Source of the DNA: Planctomyces sp. SH-PL62
Lineage (GTDB): Bacteria; Planctomycetota; Planctomycetia; Planctomycetales; Planctomycetaceae
Assembly (NCBI GenBank): GCA_945893045.1
Contig: CAMDEA010000018.1
Location: forward strand, 1-64,000
Reading direction: 5' to 3'
Length of the DNA stretch: 64,000 bases
Shown: positions 1 to 9,412 of the stretch, piece by piece
Layout: every line of letters starts with the position of its first letter
Numbering within the stretch: position 1 is the stretch's first letter
Notes under the pieces: model-generated
The model's input: only the letters and a program-made list of their open reading frames with translations
What the model was told of the DNA's origin: nothing
Databases searched by the model: none
Translations under genes and position numbers: made by a program

Positions 1-48
1 AAATTCAAAATTGGCACGCCAATTTTGAATTTTGAACGCACGACCCTT
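1..48. repeat. Inverted-repeat element cut by window start
   Basis: aaattcaaaattggc-ac-gccaattttgaattttgaacgcacgaccctt matches 14426-14524 arms. Confidence 0.8.
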
Positions 49-73
49 GTTCGGACCGACGAAGGAACCGGTC

Positions 74-1255
74 GTGGCGCTTGATCTGCGAGTTGATGAG
101 CTCTTTGAGCGGTATCAGGACATCCAACGCTACGTCGGCTGGACGCAGGCCGACGCGGAGCGGGTGCGCGCCGCTGCGCCGTTTGTGGAGTCGTCGTTCA
201 TCGAACTCATCGACGACTTCTATCGCGAGATCGCCGAGCATGACGCGACTCAAAGGGTCATCACTGGCGGCGACGCGCAAGTCGAACGCTTGAAGGGGAC
301 GCTGCGAGCGTGGCTCAAGGAACTCGTGACCGGTCCCTATGACATGGCCTTTGCCGAGCGTCGCTTTCGCGTCGGCTATCGGCATGTCGAAATCGGACTC
401 AAGCAAATCTATGTCGAGGCGGCGGTCTCGCGGTTGCGGAACGGACTGCTGCGAGTGCTCCGGCAGAACTGGCCGAGTGATGGCGACGTCGACGAACTCG
501 CAGCCACGATGGGGTCGCTCAGCACGCTGCTGGATCTCGACTTGGCCATCATTCAAGATGCTTATGAGACCGCGTCGAACGACCGGCTGATGCGTTCCGA
601 ACGACTCGCCGCGATCGGCCGAGTCGCGGGCGGGGTCGCTCACGAGTTGCGGAATCCGCTCAATGTGATGCGCACTTCGGTCTATTTCTTGCGTAACGCT
701 AACCATCCCGCGCCGGAAAAAATTGCCGAACACCTGCAACGCATCGAACGGCAAGTCGCCGTGTCCGACTCGGTGATTTCGGCGTTGTCCGAGTTCGCGA
801 AGCTGCCGTCGCCAAACCTGCAACCGATGTCAATTCTCGACAGCCTGAGGAGATCGGTGCCGAGCGACTCGTGGCCAGAGAACGTCGAACTGGTCTGGGA
901 CATCCCGGCCGATCTGCCGCACGCTCTGGCCGACGACAAGCAAATGCTCATTGTCTTCGGCAATTTGATCCGCAACGGCTGCGACGCGATGTCCGGCGGC
1001 GGACGTTTGACGCTCTCGGCACGGCACCTGCAAGACCACATTGAGGTGGCTGTGATCGACACGGGCTGCGGCATCAAGGCGGAAGACCTGCCTCGGATCC
1101 GCGAACCGTTTCGCTCGACCAAAGCCCGCGGAATCGGATTGGGATTGGCACTCTCGCAGGCCATTCTCGAAAAGAACTGCGGCAGGCTGAACGTCGCCAG
1201 CGAAGTCGGTCACGGCAGCACCTTCACGGTGGTGCTGATGGCGGAGAAACCTTGA
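74..1255 (+). CDS. Globin-coupled sensor histidine kinase (protoglobin domain + HisKA/HATPase)
   Basis: N-terminal protoglobin-like sequence (RYVGWTQADAERVRAAAPFVE...FRVGYRHVEIGLKQIYVEAAVSRLR), then H-box VAGGVAHELRNPLNVMRTS and ATPase GIGLGLALSQAILEK. The ORF track opens at TTG 32; GTG at 74 with upstream gaagga is a likelier start. Confidence 0.85.
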   Translation: MALDLRVDELFERYQDIQRYVGWTQADAERVRAAAPFVESSFIELIDDFYREIAEHDATQRVITGGDAQVERLKGTLRAWLKELVTGPYDMAFAERRFRVGYRHVEIGLKQIYVEAAVSRLRNGLLRVLRQNWPSDGDVDELAATMGSLSTLLDLDLAIIQDAYETASNDRLMRSERLAAIGRVAGGVAHELRNPLNVMRTSVYFLRNANHPAPEKIAEHLQRIERQVAVSDSVISALSEFAKLPSPNLQPMSILDSLRRSVPSDSWPENVELVWDIPADLPHALADDKQMLIVFGNLIRNGCDAMSGGGRLTLSARHLQDHIEVAVIDTGCGIKAEDLPRIREPFRSTKARGIGLGLALSQAILEKNCGRLNVASEVGHGSTFTVVLMAEKP

Positions 1256-1272
1256 AGCCATCGCCACCGACT

Positions 1273-1354
1273 GTGAGCGGCATGGCGCTAGCCACCGGTT
1301 TCATGGAAGCGATTGTCGCCGCGAAAAACCGGTGGCTAGCGCCATGCCGCTCAC
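1273..1354. repeat. Inverted repeat, gagcggcatggcgctagcc family
   Basis: 28-bp arms gtgagcggcatggcgctagccaccggtt / aaccggtggctagcgccatgccgctcac. Confidence 0.9.
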
Positions 1355-1384
1355 CTGCCTCGACGATTGAGGAGACGATGAGCC

Positions 1385-1837
1385 ATGTCCGCACTTCGCA
1401 TTTCAGTGGCCGATGATGAGGCCGACATGCGCGAATACTACCAGCGCATGCTGACGCACCTCGGACATCGTGTTGTCTCCTGCTCGGCGAACGGCCGCGA
1501 GTTGGTGGATCAATGCCTGCGGCAATTGCCCGACCTCGTCATCACCGATATCAAGATGCCGGAGATGGATGGTCTCGATGCGGCGGAAGAGCTCGGTCAG
1601 AAGTATCCGGTGCCGGTGATCCTGGTCTCGGCGTATCACTCACCGGACATGGTCGGTCGAGCCAACGCGGCCTGCGTGCAAGCGTTCCTCACCAAGCCGA
1701 TCAAGCTGGCCGATCTGGCCCCTGCCATCGACTTCGCGCAGCGCAGCTTCGATCGACAGCGAGACCTCCGCCAAGAGGACATCGAACTCCGGAAAGCTCG
1801 ACAAGCTCGCCACCACCCGAACCACGCCGAAGATTGA
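1385..1837 (+). CDS. Response regulator, receiver domain only
   Basis: ISVADDEADMREYY...LPDLVITDIKMPEMDG...VILVSAY...FLTKPI; directly downstream of the kinase. Confidence 0.85.
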   Translation: MSALRISVADDEADMREYYQRMLTHLGHRVVSCSANGRELVDQCLRQLPDLVITDIKMPEMDGLDAAEELGQKYPVPVILVSAYHSPDMVGRANAACVQAFLTKPIKLADLAPAIDFAQRSFDRQRDLRQEDIELRKARQARHHPNHAED

Positions 1838-1863
1838 ACAAGGATTGAACAAGGAGCCGTGTC

Positions 1864-2103
1864 ATGAGGACTTCCAACGTCGGCTTGTATCACTGTCTGT
1901 GCTGCGGCAGTGTCGTCGAACAAGAACTGCGTCGCCTGCCCCCATTCTGCTGCGGAGTCGAAATGACCAAGGCGGCCGAACGCACGATCCCGCTCGCGGA
2001 GTCGCTCGTTCCGCAGCCCGCACCACATCGCTGGGCCAAGACCGTCGGCAACCGAGTGGCCGGGCACGAACCGCTGACACAGACGGAATTCGTCGCCCAG
2101 TAG
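1864..2103 (+). CDS. Small zinc-ribbon/rubredoxin-like protein
   Basis: YHCLCCGSVV...PPFCCGVEM paired CxxC/CC motifs, 79 aa. Confidence 0.5.
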   Translation: MRTSNVGLYHCLCCGSVVEQELRRLPPFCCGVEMTKAAERTIPLAESLVPQPAPHRWAKTVGNRVAGHEPLTQTEFVAQ

Positions 2104-2169
2104 CCTTTGTGAAACGCTCGCCGTCTTCTAATCTCGGCTGCGTCCGATGCAGGACGAGAGGAGTGCGGC

Positions 2170-3156
2170 ATGAGGCCGTTGGTATCCAGCGTGGGAATGT
2201 TGTTGGCTCTGACGGTCGTGGGGACCGTGGGGCTGCGTCTCATCGAGCACGCGCCGTGGCTGGATTGCTTGTTTATGGCGGTCATTTCGCTGACGACCGT
2301 CGGATATGGTGAAGTCGTACCGCTCGGCCCCGCCGGCCGCTGGTTCATGATGGCGTACCTGTTTGCCGGCCTGGGGGTCTTCACATTCGCCGCGACGCGG
2401 ATCGGCCAGTGGATCATCAGCGCGGAGATGCGCGAGTTTTGGGAAGGACGACGCATGGAAAAGAACCTGGGGCAACTTCACGACCACTACATCATCTGCG
2501 GCTTGGGCCGGATGGGTTCGACCATCGCCAACTACTTGCATGACCGAGGCAAACCGTTCGTCGTGATCGACCGCGATGCCGAGCGGCTGCACAGTCTCTG
2601 TGACCAGCGCGGCTGGTTGTACGTCATCGGCGACGCCACGAACGATGATGTCCTGCGACACGCGGGGATCGAGCGCGCTCACGCGCTGACTACCGTGCTC
2701 AGCACGGATGCGGACAACATCTACGTTGTGCTCACCGCGCGGATGTTGAAGTCCTCTCTGCCGATCATCGCCCGCGCCAGTGACGACAAAGCCGTGCAAA
2801 AGATGCAGCACGCCGGAGCCACACGCGTCGTCAGCCCGTTCAGCACCGGTGCCGTCAAGATGGCGCGCTTCATGCTGCATCCCAGCATCGAGGATTTCCT
2901 GGAAGTCTCTGACCAATCGGGCATCGACCTGGAGCTTGCGGACCTGCAACTCCACGAGCAAAGCCGCTACATCGGCAAGCGGCTGTCCGAAACCGATCTG
3001 CGAGAAAAGGGCGTGATGATTCTCGGCGTGCGCCGCGCCGACGGCCAGCAATTGATCCCGCCGCCGGGCGACACCGAACTCCGCGTGGGCGATTGCCTGT
3101 TCGTCTTCGGCAGCAGCACCGCCGTCAATGAAATGATCAACGCGGCGGATGTGTGA
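2170..3156 (+). CDS. Potassium channel protein with TrkA-N/TrkA-C (RCK) domains
   Basis: Selectivity filter TTVGYGE, Rossmann HDHYIICGLGRMGSTIANYL, C-terminal TrkA-C-like region. Confidence 0.88.
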   Translation: MRPLVSSVGMLLALTVVGTVGLRLIEHAPWLDCLFMAVISLTTVGYGEVVPLGPAGRWFMMAYLFAGLGVFTFAATRIGQWIISAEMREFWEGRRMEKNLGQLHDHYIICGLGRMGSTIANYLHDRGKPFVVIDRDAERLHSLCDQRGWLYVIGDATNDDVLRHAGIERAHALTTVLSTDADNIYVVLTARMLKSSLPIIARASDDKAVQKMQHAGATRVVSPFSTGAVKMARFMLHPSIEDFLEVSDQSGIDLELADLQLHEQSRYIGKRLSETDLREKGVMILGVRRADGQQLIPPPGDTELRVGDCLFVFGSSTAVNEMINAADV

Positions 3157-3309
3157 GATCGATCACGATCGCTTTGGACGACAGCCAGTCACGCCGCACA
3201 CCGAGCGGTTTCGCTCATTCAAAACTTGCCTTGACCAACTTCCGAAACTCATCAAAAGTCCGCGCGTCACGCGCGACGTTGATGTGGATCAATTCAAGGA
3301 GGAAAGGTC

Positions 3310-3795
3310 ATGAGGCGAGTTGCGGCCGTCGTTGTCTTGAGTGGGTTGGCGCTCACTGTGTTGCTCGCCGCGGAGAAGCCGAAGCCGGCCAAGCCGCCTG
3401 CGGAAGACATTCTCATGCGAGCGAAGTTGGCGAGTTCTCAGAAGGTTCTCGAAGGCTTGGTGGAAAAGAATTTCGCCCATATCCAAAAGGGTGGTGAGGA
3501 ACTCGTCAAAGTGGGCGAGGCGGACGGATGGGTGGCTCACGAAGATCCGTCCTACGAACACTTTCGCAGAGAGTTTCGCCGGCAAGCTCGCAAGCTGGCC
3601 GCGTTCGGCGAACAGCAGCACCTGGAAGGAGCGAGCTACGCCTATCTCGCGTTGATCACGACCTGCGTGGAGTGTCATTCACATTGCCGAGACGTGCTGC
3701 GAATCGCGGCCGATTCGCCAAATCTGAAGGCCGTTCCCATCCCGACCACCGAAGGCCGACTCAGCGACGAGGACCGACGTCCGGTTCGTCGCTGA
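3310..3795 (+). CDS. Cytochrome c'-like (class II) protein
   Basis: Signal-like N-terminus, single CVECH near the C-terminus. Confidence 0.65.
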   Translation: MRRVAAVVVLSGLALTVLLAAEKPKPAKPPAEDILMRAKLASSQKVLEGLVEKNFAHIQKGGEELVKVGEADGWVAHEDPSYEHFRREFRRQARKLAAFGEQQHLEGASYAYLALITTCVECHSHCRDVLRIAADSPNLKAVPIPTTEGRLSDEDRRPVRR

Positions 3796-3848
3796 TGCCG
3801 CTGGCTGAACGTTGATCACAATCTTTTCCTCGTCCACGAATTTCACGA

Positions 3849-4304
3849 ATGGAATCTCTCATGAAGCCACATTGGAGTCTCGCCGCAACCGCTGGTTTGG
3901 TCTTGGCCGCCGTCTCTCTCGCAGTGTTTTCGCAGAGCCACGACCAGCGCGCTCATGCGCAACAAGCGAAAGCGGGCAAGGTTGAAAACACGCTGAGCAC
4001 ATTCATGCGCAAGAAGTTGAGCGCCGCTTCCGACGTCTTGGAGGGGCTGACCACCGAAGACGGAGCGCTGATCGCAAAAGGGGGCAACGCGATGGCAGCA
4101 ATGAGTCGCGTCGAGGTTTGGGAGGTACTCACCGACAAGGACTACCGCAACTTCAGCCGCGATTTCCGCGAGGCTGCTAAAAAGCTGGCGGAAGCCGGCG
4201 AGAAAGAAGACTTCGACGCAGCCGCCTTGCACTGGATCAAAGTGACCACCGCGTGCATCGACTGCCACAAGCATGTCCGCCAGCAACGCGCGGCCAAGAA
4301 GTAA
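3849..4304 (+). CDS. Cytochrome c'-like (class II) protein
   Basis: Signal peptide, C-terminal TACIDCHKHVR; paralog of the upstream gene. Confidence 0.65.
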   Translation: MESLMKPHWSLAATAGLVLAAVSLAVFSQSHDQRAHAQQAKAGKVENTLSTFMRKKLSAASDVLEGLTTEDGALIAKGGNAMAAMSRVEVWEVLTDKDYRNFSRDFREAAKKLAEAGEKEDFDAAALHWIKVTTACIDCHKHVRQQRAAKK

Positions 4305-4379
4305 TTCTCGGCGGCGCTCGGCGGTGAGAAACAAAACAAGGGGCTGGCCTGAGCCGGCCCCTTGTTCATTGGATCTCGA

Positions 4380-4841
4380 TTACTTTCCCTTGTGCATCGC
4401 GTGGCAGACCTTGCAGCTTTGAGCCGTCAAGTCGCCGAACGCGGCCTTGGCGGCGGCCGCGTCTTTCTTCTCGGCGGCGGCCAACAGCGCCGCACTGGTG
4501 GCTTGCAGAGCCTTCGCGGCCTTGGCCCATTCACCATCCGGGCAGCGGCCGTCATCCATCAGGATGTAGCCCGACTCATTCAGCAAGGCGGCGTGCAGCG
4601 TCACGTCGTCCCAGTTGATCTCGGCGGCGTCGAGATCCTTTTTCGCCGCCCCACAATTCGCCGAAACCAAGCCTTTCATCAACAGCTTGGTCGAAGCCGC
4701 GCGGGTCTTCCCCTTGGTCTTTTGTGCCTCGACGCGATCCACGATCGCGAAGCCTCCCACCATCAGCGACGCCAACACAATCCAGACGAACTTCTTCATG
4801 AATCTCTCCCTTTCCGAGGGGCCAGAAAAAACGGGCTTCAC
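4380..4841 (-). CDS. Small c-type cytochrome, cytochrome c'-like
   Basis: MKKFVWIVLASLMVGG signal, C-terminal SCKVCHAMHKGK; ORF opens at the frame's first Met. Confidence 0.6.
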   Translation of the reverse strand: MKPVFSGPSERERFMKKFVWIVLASLMVGGFAIVDRVEAQKTKGKTRAASTKLLMKGLVSANCGAAKKDLDAAEINWDDVTLHAALLNESGYILMDDGRCPDGEWAKAAKALQATSAALLAAAEKKDAAAAKAAFGDLTAQSCKVCHAMHKGK

Positions 4842-4885
4842 AACGAAGCCCGAGTTCGTAGTTCCGCCGTTTGGCGGTGCATTTC

Positions 4886-4941
4886 AGCACGACGCGCCAG
4901 CGAGTGGTTCAGGCCAACATCACTCGCTGGCGCATCGTGCT
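4886..4941. repeat. Inverted repeat (arms ~21 bp)
   Basis: agcacgacgcgccagcgagtg / cactcgctggcgcatcgtgct; TAG stop of the cyt b/c gene overlaps its end. Confidence 0.85.
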
Positions 4942-6868
4942 AATTTCCGGCCAGTGTCGCGTTACGAGACTTGGCCGGCACGGAGGTCGTCGGAGGTTCG
5001 TACCAGTCGCCACGCAGCCAATCGACCAACAGATTGAGTTCGCGTGGTGAAAGTAGATTGCGTTCGGGATGCTCGGTGTCTTCGGCGAACGCCGGCATCC
5101 GGTCGTTGCGATCGCCGGAGTAGAACCGCTCGTGCTGCGGATTACCAATCATTCCCAGCAGCCATTCGCGCGAGCCGTACGCCGTCAGATCGGGTGCCGA
5201 GCCAAGCTCGCCCTGATCGCGGAACTTATGACAGTCGGTGCAGGCGAGTCGTCCGGAAAGCAACTCGCGGCCGGCCACGATCGGGGCTTGAGCGTCGTGG
5301 TCGGCCGCGGTTGCACGAGGCAAGGCCGCTTCGGCGGAGAGGGCCTGCGCGACCAGTTTCAGATCGTCGCGCATCTTCGCGGCTTCAGCCTCTTCGATTC
5401 CATCAAACAATTCTTTGACCTTGGAGACCATGTCTCCCTCGGCGAACTTCGTCTTGCCGAAGTAGTGCTCGGAAACGATCCGCTGCGGGTCGAGCGTTCC
5501 GCTGATCCATGCGGCGGTTCCGAAGCCATACAGGTTCGGAGCCGAAGGTTCATTGGCCACGATGCCCTGGCCGCTCGCGTCCGCGTGCGAGTGACAGCTC
5601 GCGCAATGCCGAGCGAACAACAGCGGACCTTGCGTCTTGGGATCATCGCGCAGCAACGTGATCGCCCCTTCGGGCGGCAACAGCGAGCGGTCGGCTAACT
5701 CGCGAGCACGAACGGAGAGCACGTCGGTTTCCGACGACGAGACGAGGTACTCGGTGTCGTTCCAATCGCGGAAGTAGGACATTCCGGTCAACCCGCTCCA
5801 TGTCCCGACACCGAATAGCACCACCAGCACGCGCAGGACGGCACTCACTCGCGGCGAGCATTTGCGATCCAACATCGGGAAGAACACGAAGAATCCCAGC
5901 ACCGCCGCCGGGATGATGATCGTGGCCACGAATTCCCAATCGCCGACAAAGTACCGACGCAGCTCGAACAGACTGCGAAAGTACCATTCTGGTCGAGGCG
6001 TATGCGGCAACGTCGGATCGGCCGGAGCATCCAGCGGTGCTCCGTGCAACCAGGCAATGACCGAGATAATGCCCAGCACCACGGTCACCACGGTCATGTT
6101 CCGCACGGTCTGATGCGGAAAGTATTTCAACCGCGGCGGCATTGTCGGCGTCGGATGAGCCGCTACCAAATTCGCCAGGTTGGGAGATGACCAGCGCGAG
6201 ACGTCGTCCTGAGGTCCACCGAGTTCCGCGACCGACAAGCCGTGCCGATACACCTGCCCGATGTGGAACAGCAGCAAGCCAATCACCAGCAACGGCAGCA
6301 GCCCGACGTGCAAAAAGTAAAGGTGCGTCAGCGTCAGATGGCCGACCTCTTCGCCGCCGATCAAGATTCGTTGAATGAGCGGCCCAGCCCACGGCGTTGA
6401 ACCGATGATGTGTCCCTCAACTTCAATCTGCGAGACCCCCTTCAGTCCGCCCGACAACGGGTTGCCGGAGATCGCCCACACCATCATCAGCGGAAACAGC
6501 AGCAAGCCAGTGACCCACAGCAATTCGCGCGGAGCCTGAAACGCCCGCGCCAGCAGCACACGCACGACATGCACGCCGCACAGAATGATCAAGGCGTGAG
6601 AGGCGAAGTGATGCACACCGCGCAGGAAGTGCCCGGCCGCCGATTGCTCGATGAAATGCACGCTGGCCCAAGCGGTGGTTGTCGAGGGGCTATAGCTGAG
6701 CATCAGCAACAGGCCAGTCACCAATTGGACGATGAACAGCCACAGCAGACAGCTCGCCGTCGAGTACGCCCAACGAGGCCCGGCCGGCAACACGCGGAGC
6801 CGGATCGGTGCCAGCAATTGCCGGTAATCGGTGCGAGCATCCAACCAATTGAGAAACGATTGCATCAT
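4940..6868 (-). CDS. Cytochrome b/c fusion: cytochrome b (N+C domains) with a C-terminal diheme cytochrome c
   Basis: GVHHFASHALIILCGVHVVRVL, PLLVIGLLLFHIGQVYRHG, PRPEWYFRSLFELRRY, then CASCHSHAD and CTDCHKF. Confidence 0.85.
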   Translation of the reverse strand: MMQSFLNWLDARTDYRQLLAPIRLRVLPAGPRWAYSTASCLLWLFIVQLVTGLLLMLSYSPSTTTAWASVHFIEQSAAGHFLRGVHHFASHALIILCGVHVVRVLLARAFQAPRELLWVTGLLLFPLMMVWAISGNPLSGGLKGVSQIEVEGHIIGSTPWAGPLIQRILIGGEEVGHLTLTHLYFLHVGLLPLLVIGLLLFHIGQVYRHGLSVAELGGPQDDVSRWSSPNLANLVAAHPTPTMPPRLKYFPHQTVRNMTVVTVVLGIISVIAWLHGAPLDAPADPTLPHTPRPEWYFRSLFELRRYFVGDWEFVATIIIPAAVLGFFVFFPMLDRKCSPRVSAVLRVLVVLFGVGTWSGLTGMSYFRDWNDTEYLVSSSETDVLSVRARELADRSLLPPEGAITLLRDDPKTQGPLLFARHCASCHSHADASGQGIVANEPSAPNLYGFGTAAWISGTLDPQRIVSEHYFGKTKFAEGDMVSKVKELFDGIEEAEAAKMRDDLKLVAQALSAEAALPRATAADHDAQAPIVAGRELLSGRLACTDCHKFRDQGELGSAPDLTAYGSREWLLGMIGNPQHERFYSGDRNDRMPAFAEDTEHPERNLLSPRELNLLVDWLRGDWYEPPTTSVPAKSRNATLAGN

Positions 6869-7144
6869 TCGATGATTTCCAAGTTGAGACTTCCTGACAT
6901 TCACGGATTCCATGTGCAGAAGGTCTCCGCCCCCATCCAGCTTGCCTGGATGGAGCGAACGATGGTGAGCTAAGAACGACACTTCTCTCTGGCCTCAGAC
7001 CCCATCCGCCTCGTGCGGATGGTGAAACAGATCACTGGGGCGGCGAACGCCAAAGAATCTGATTCACAATCCAAACGAACTGGATGGGGACCGAAAACCT
7101 TGCACCTGGAATTCGTGAGCGTCAGCAAATTTGAGATTTAAGAA

Positions 7145-7720
7145 CTACGCCTTGAGCACCCTCTTGGTCAGTCCTTGCTCGAACTTCTGGAAAGTGACTT
7201 CGACCCAGACCTCTTGAGTCGTCTCATCCGTGACGAGCCGGCATTCCAGCAGGTCCATCGCGCGCGGTGACGGGTTCTTCTGGACTCCCGATTTCGCGGC
7301 AACTCTTTCGCCATCCAGGCCGAAGAGGGCGCGATGACAGGGACACTGAAACCGGTTTTCTTTGGCATCATGCTGAATGGCACAGCCCAGATGCGGGCAA
7401 GTGGCACTGAAGGCCGCGACTTGAGCGGTTGCTTCCGCGCCCTCGTTCGCTGCGGCCTTTCGCCGCACGAGCCACACACGGCCGAGCACTTCGTCCGGGT
7501 GTACGGTCCAGGCATCTTCGCGCGCACCGAGAATCGGCACCGCGACCGGCTTGCCGACGGGAAGATCCTTGAGCCGAGCGACTCGCCGCACGCGATCGCC
7601 GTCCGAGCCGCTCTTCTGCAGAGCTTGCAACACGAAGCTCACTCCCGGAATGCCCAAGACCGAGGCACACAGAGTTGCCAGACAACCGCTGATCCATTTC
7701 AACAAAGTTCGACGTCGCAT
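7145..7720 (-). CDS. Rieske [2Fe-2S] protein
   Basis: Twin-Arg-like MRRRTLLKW; CPHLGCAIQ...FQCPCHRALF. Confidence 0.85.
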   Translation of the reverse strand: MRRRTLLKWISGCLATLCASVLGIPGVSFVLQALQKSGSDGDRVRRVARLKDLPVGKPVAVPILGAREDAWTVHPDEVLGRVWLVRRKAAANEGAEATAQVAAFSATCPHLGCAIQHDAKENRFQCPCHRALFGLDGERVAAKSGVQKNPSPRAMDLLECRLVTDETTQEVWVEVTFQKFEQGLTKRVLKA

Positions 7721-7929
7721 CCCGCACCCTCCCACCTCGATCAATCAGCCGCCGTCGATGTTGCAAGGCATGTTCCAAAGCGCAGAGCGGGTGTTCGACG
7801 GTCATTGTTCGCGGAATGTGTGTGAGTTCGCTCACCAATCGCACCAACTCGCGCGCCACAAGGGCGGTGCCGCGCGCTTGGGTGAACTTCGGCGAGCCGG
7901 GTGGTGTTAGCCCCAATGGCGCTCACTTT

Positions 7930-8008
7930 GAGCGGAATGGTGCTAGCCGGCGGTGTTGCTGGGCCGATATCGCACGCAAAAACCGGTGGCCAGTGCCATG
8001 CCGCTCAC
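7930..8008. repeat. Imperfect inverted repeat, gagcggcatggcgctagcc family
   Basis: gagcggaatggtgctagccggcggt / accggtggccagtgccatgccgctca. Confidence 0.7.
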
Positions 8009-8176
8009 TCTCTTGGTCACAAAGCAAGCTCCCCTGGGCTGACGTCCGATGGCTTGCCGGAGAGTCGGTCGGCGGCACATTGCTTGCTCCGATTGCGAGG
8101 TGACACGACTTCCCCGGCGTGAGTCGTCACAGCCAATCAAACGCAAACACAAACAGCCGTTCAACGCCGCGCGGGA

Positions 8177-9004
8177 GTGCTCATCATGTTGTGGCTACCG
8201 ATCGTTTCTCTGGCGTTGATGATGTTGGTTGTTGGGTCCGCGTTCGCGCTGATGTTTTGCAGTGTCGCGTTTGCCGGTTGGAGCAGCGGAGTCGCTCGGC
8301 CGTCGGCGGATGGGGATTTGCCGACGCTATCGGGCGAACGTTTGCGGTCATGGGCCGCGAACCTGGCTCGCCGAGTTGTCGCGCGACACGCACGTCAGCC
8401 TCGGTCAGCGGAGACTCCGCTGGCAATCGCCACCGAGCTGGAAGCCGGCGCGAACGCGGTTCTCGAACAAGCGGCTCGCAGAACGCACTCGGAAGTGAGC
8501 GAGACGTGCCCGGACACGCGGCCTCGGCAAATCGCTGTCACCGCGCCGGAAGTCTTCGCCATCGCCGCCGAATTGGAACGCAACTTTCCGAAATCAGAAC
8601 TGCAAGTCACCCGCGAACTGGCCGCGCTGAATGCTCGCCGCGCGCGGTTCATCATGCCGGATGAGTTTCCGCAAGCCGGCATCCACTGCCCGTTGCGCTC
8701 GGAAGACGGTCATTGCCTGACCTTCCTGAGCCGCCCGCTGGCCTGTCGGCGCTTGTGTTCCGCGTGCCCGTGCGCCGGAGATGGAAGCTGCACCGAGCAA
8801 CTCCAAATCGGGATGGCTGACGGCTTGAGCGAAGGGCTGCGCCAAGAGGGTCTCGACGGCGACACCTACGAATTGAACGACGCTCTGGCGACCGCGCTCG
8901 CCACGCCTCATGCCGCCGCACGCTGGTCTCGCGGCGAAGCAGTCTTCGCGAACTGCGTGAAGGCTGACCACCTCCACACGTCGGCTGACTACGCACGCAT
9001 GTGA
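8177..9004 (+). CDS. YkgJ-like Fe/Zn-chelating cysteine-cluster protein with N-terminal TM segment
   Basis: CPLRSEDGHCLTFLSRPLACRRLCSACPCAG Cys cluster; hydrophobic N-terminus. Confidence 0.55.
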   Translation: MLIMLWLPIVSLALMMLVVGSAFALMFCSVAFAGWSSGVARPSADGDLPTLSGERLRSWAANLARRVVARHARQPRSAETPLAIATELEAGANAVLEQAARRTHSEVSETCPDTRPRQIAVTAPEVFAIAAELERNFPKSELQVTRELAALNARRARFIMPDEFPQAGIHCPLRSEDGHCLTFLSRPLACRRLCSACPCAGDGSCTEQLQIGMADGLSEGLRQEGLDGDTYELNDALATALATPHAAARWSRGEAVFANCVKADHLHTSADYARM

Positions 9005-9412
9005 TTTCGCCGGCCGACCGCGCTGGTCGCCCACGGGCACACGCGAAATGTTCGCTGCGACGATCTGCGACAAATGAAGTACGGCGCTCCGCCATTGGTG
9101 TTGAAATCGAAAATGTGAACCGCAAGTCGTTCGTGCTAAAGATCGCAATTGTCCTGCCATGCCATCCGTGGGAACCATCAGCCCAAGATTCGCCTTTTGA
9201 AAAGCACCGAAATCAACACGAATGGCGGAGAGCCTGAAGTATCGGACCAATCGACGATGAATGTGGCACTGACAAGCCCGTCCGCTTGGGACAACTGGCC
9301 GCTATCTCGCAGCCATTGGGGTACGTCGGATGGCGAAAGGATCGGCGTTCCACCGGGACAGGAACGAACGTTGTTGGCAATTTCCTTTGAGCTGACATCG
9401 TGATAAAGCGGT

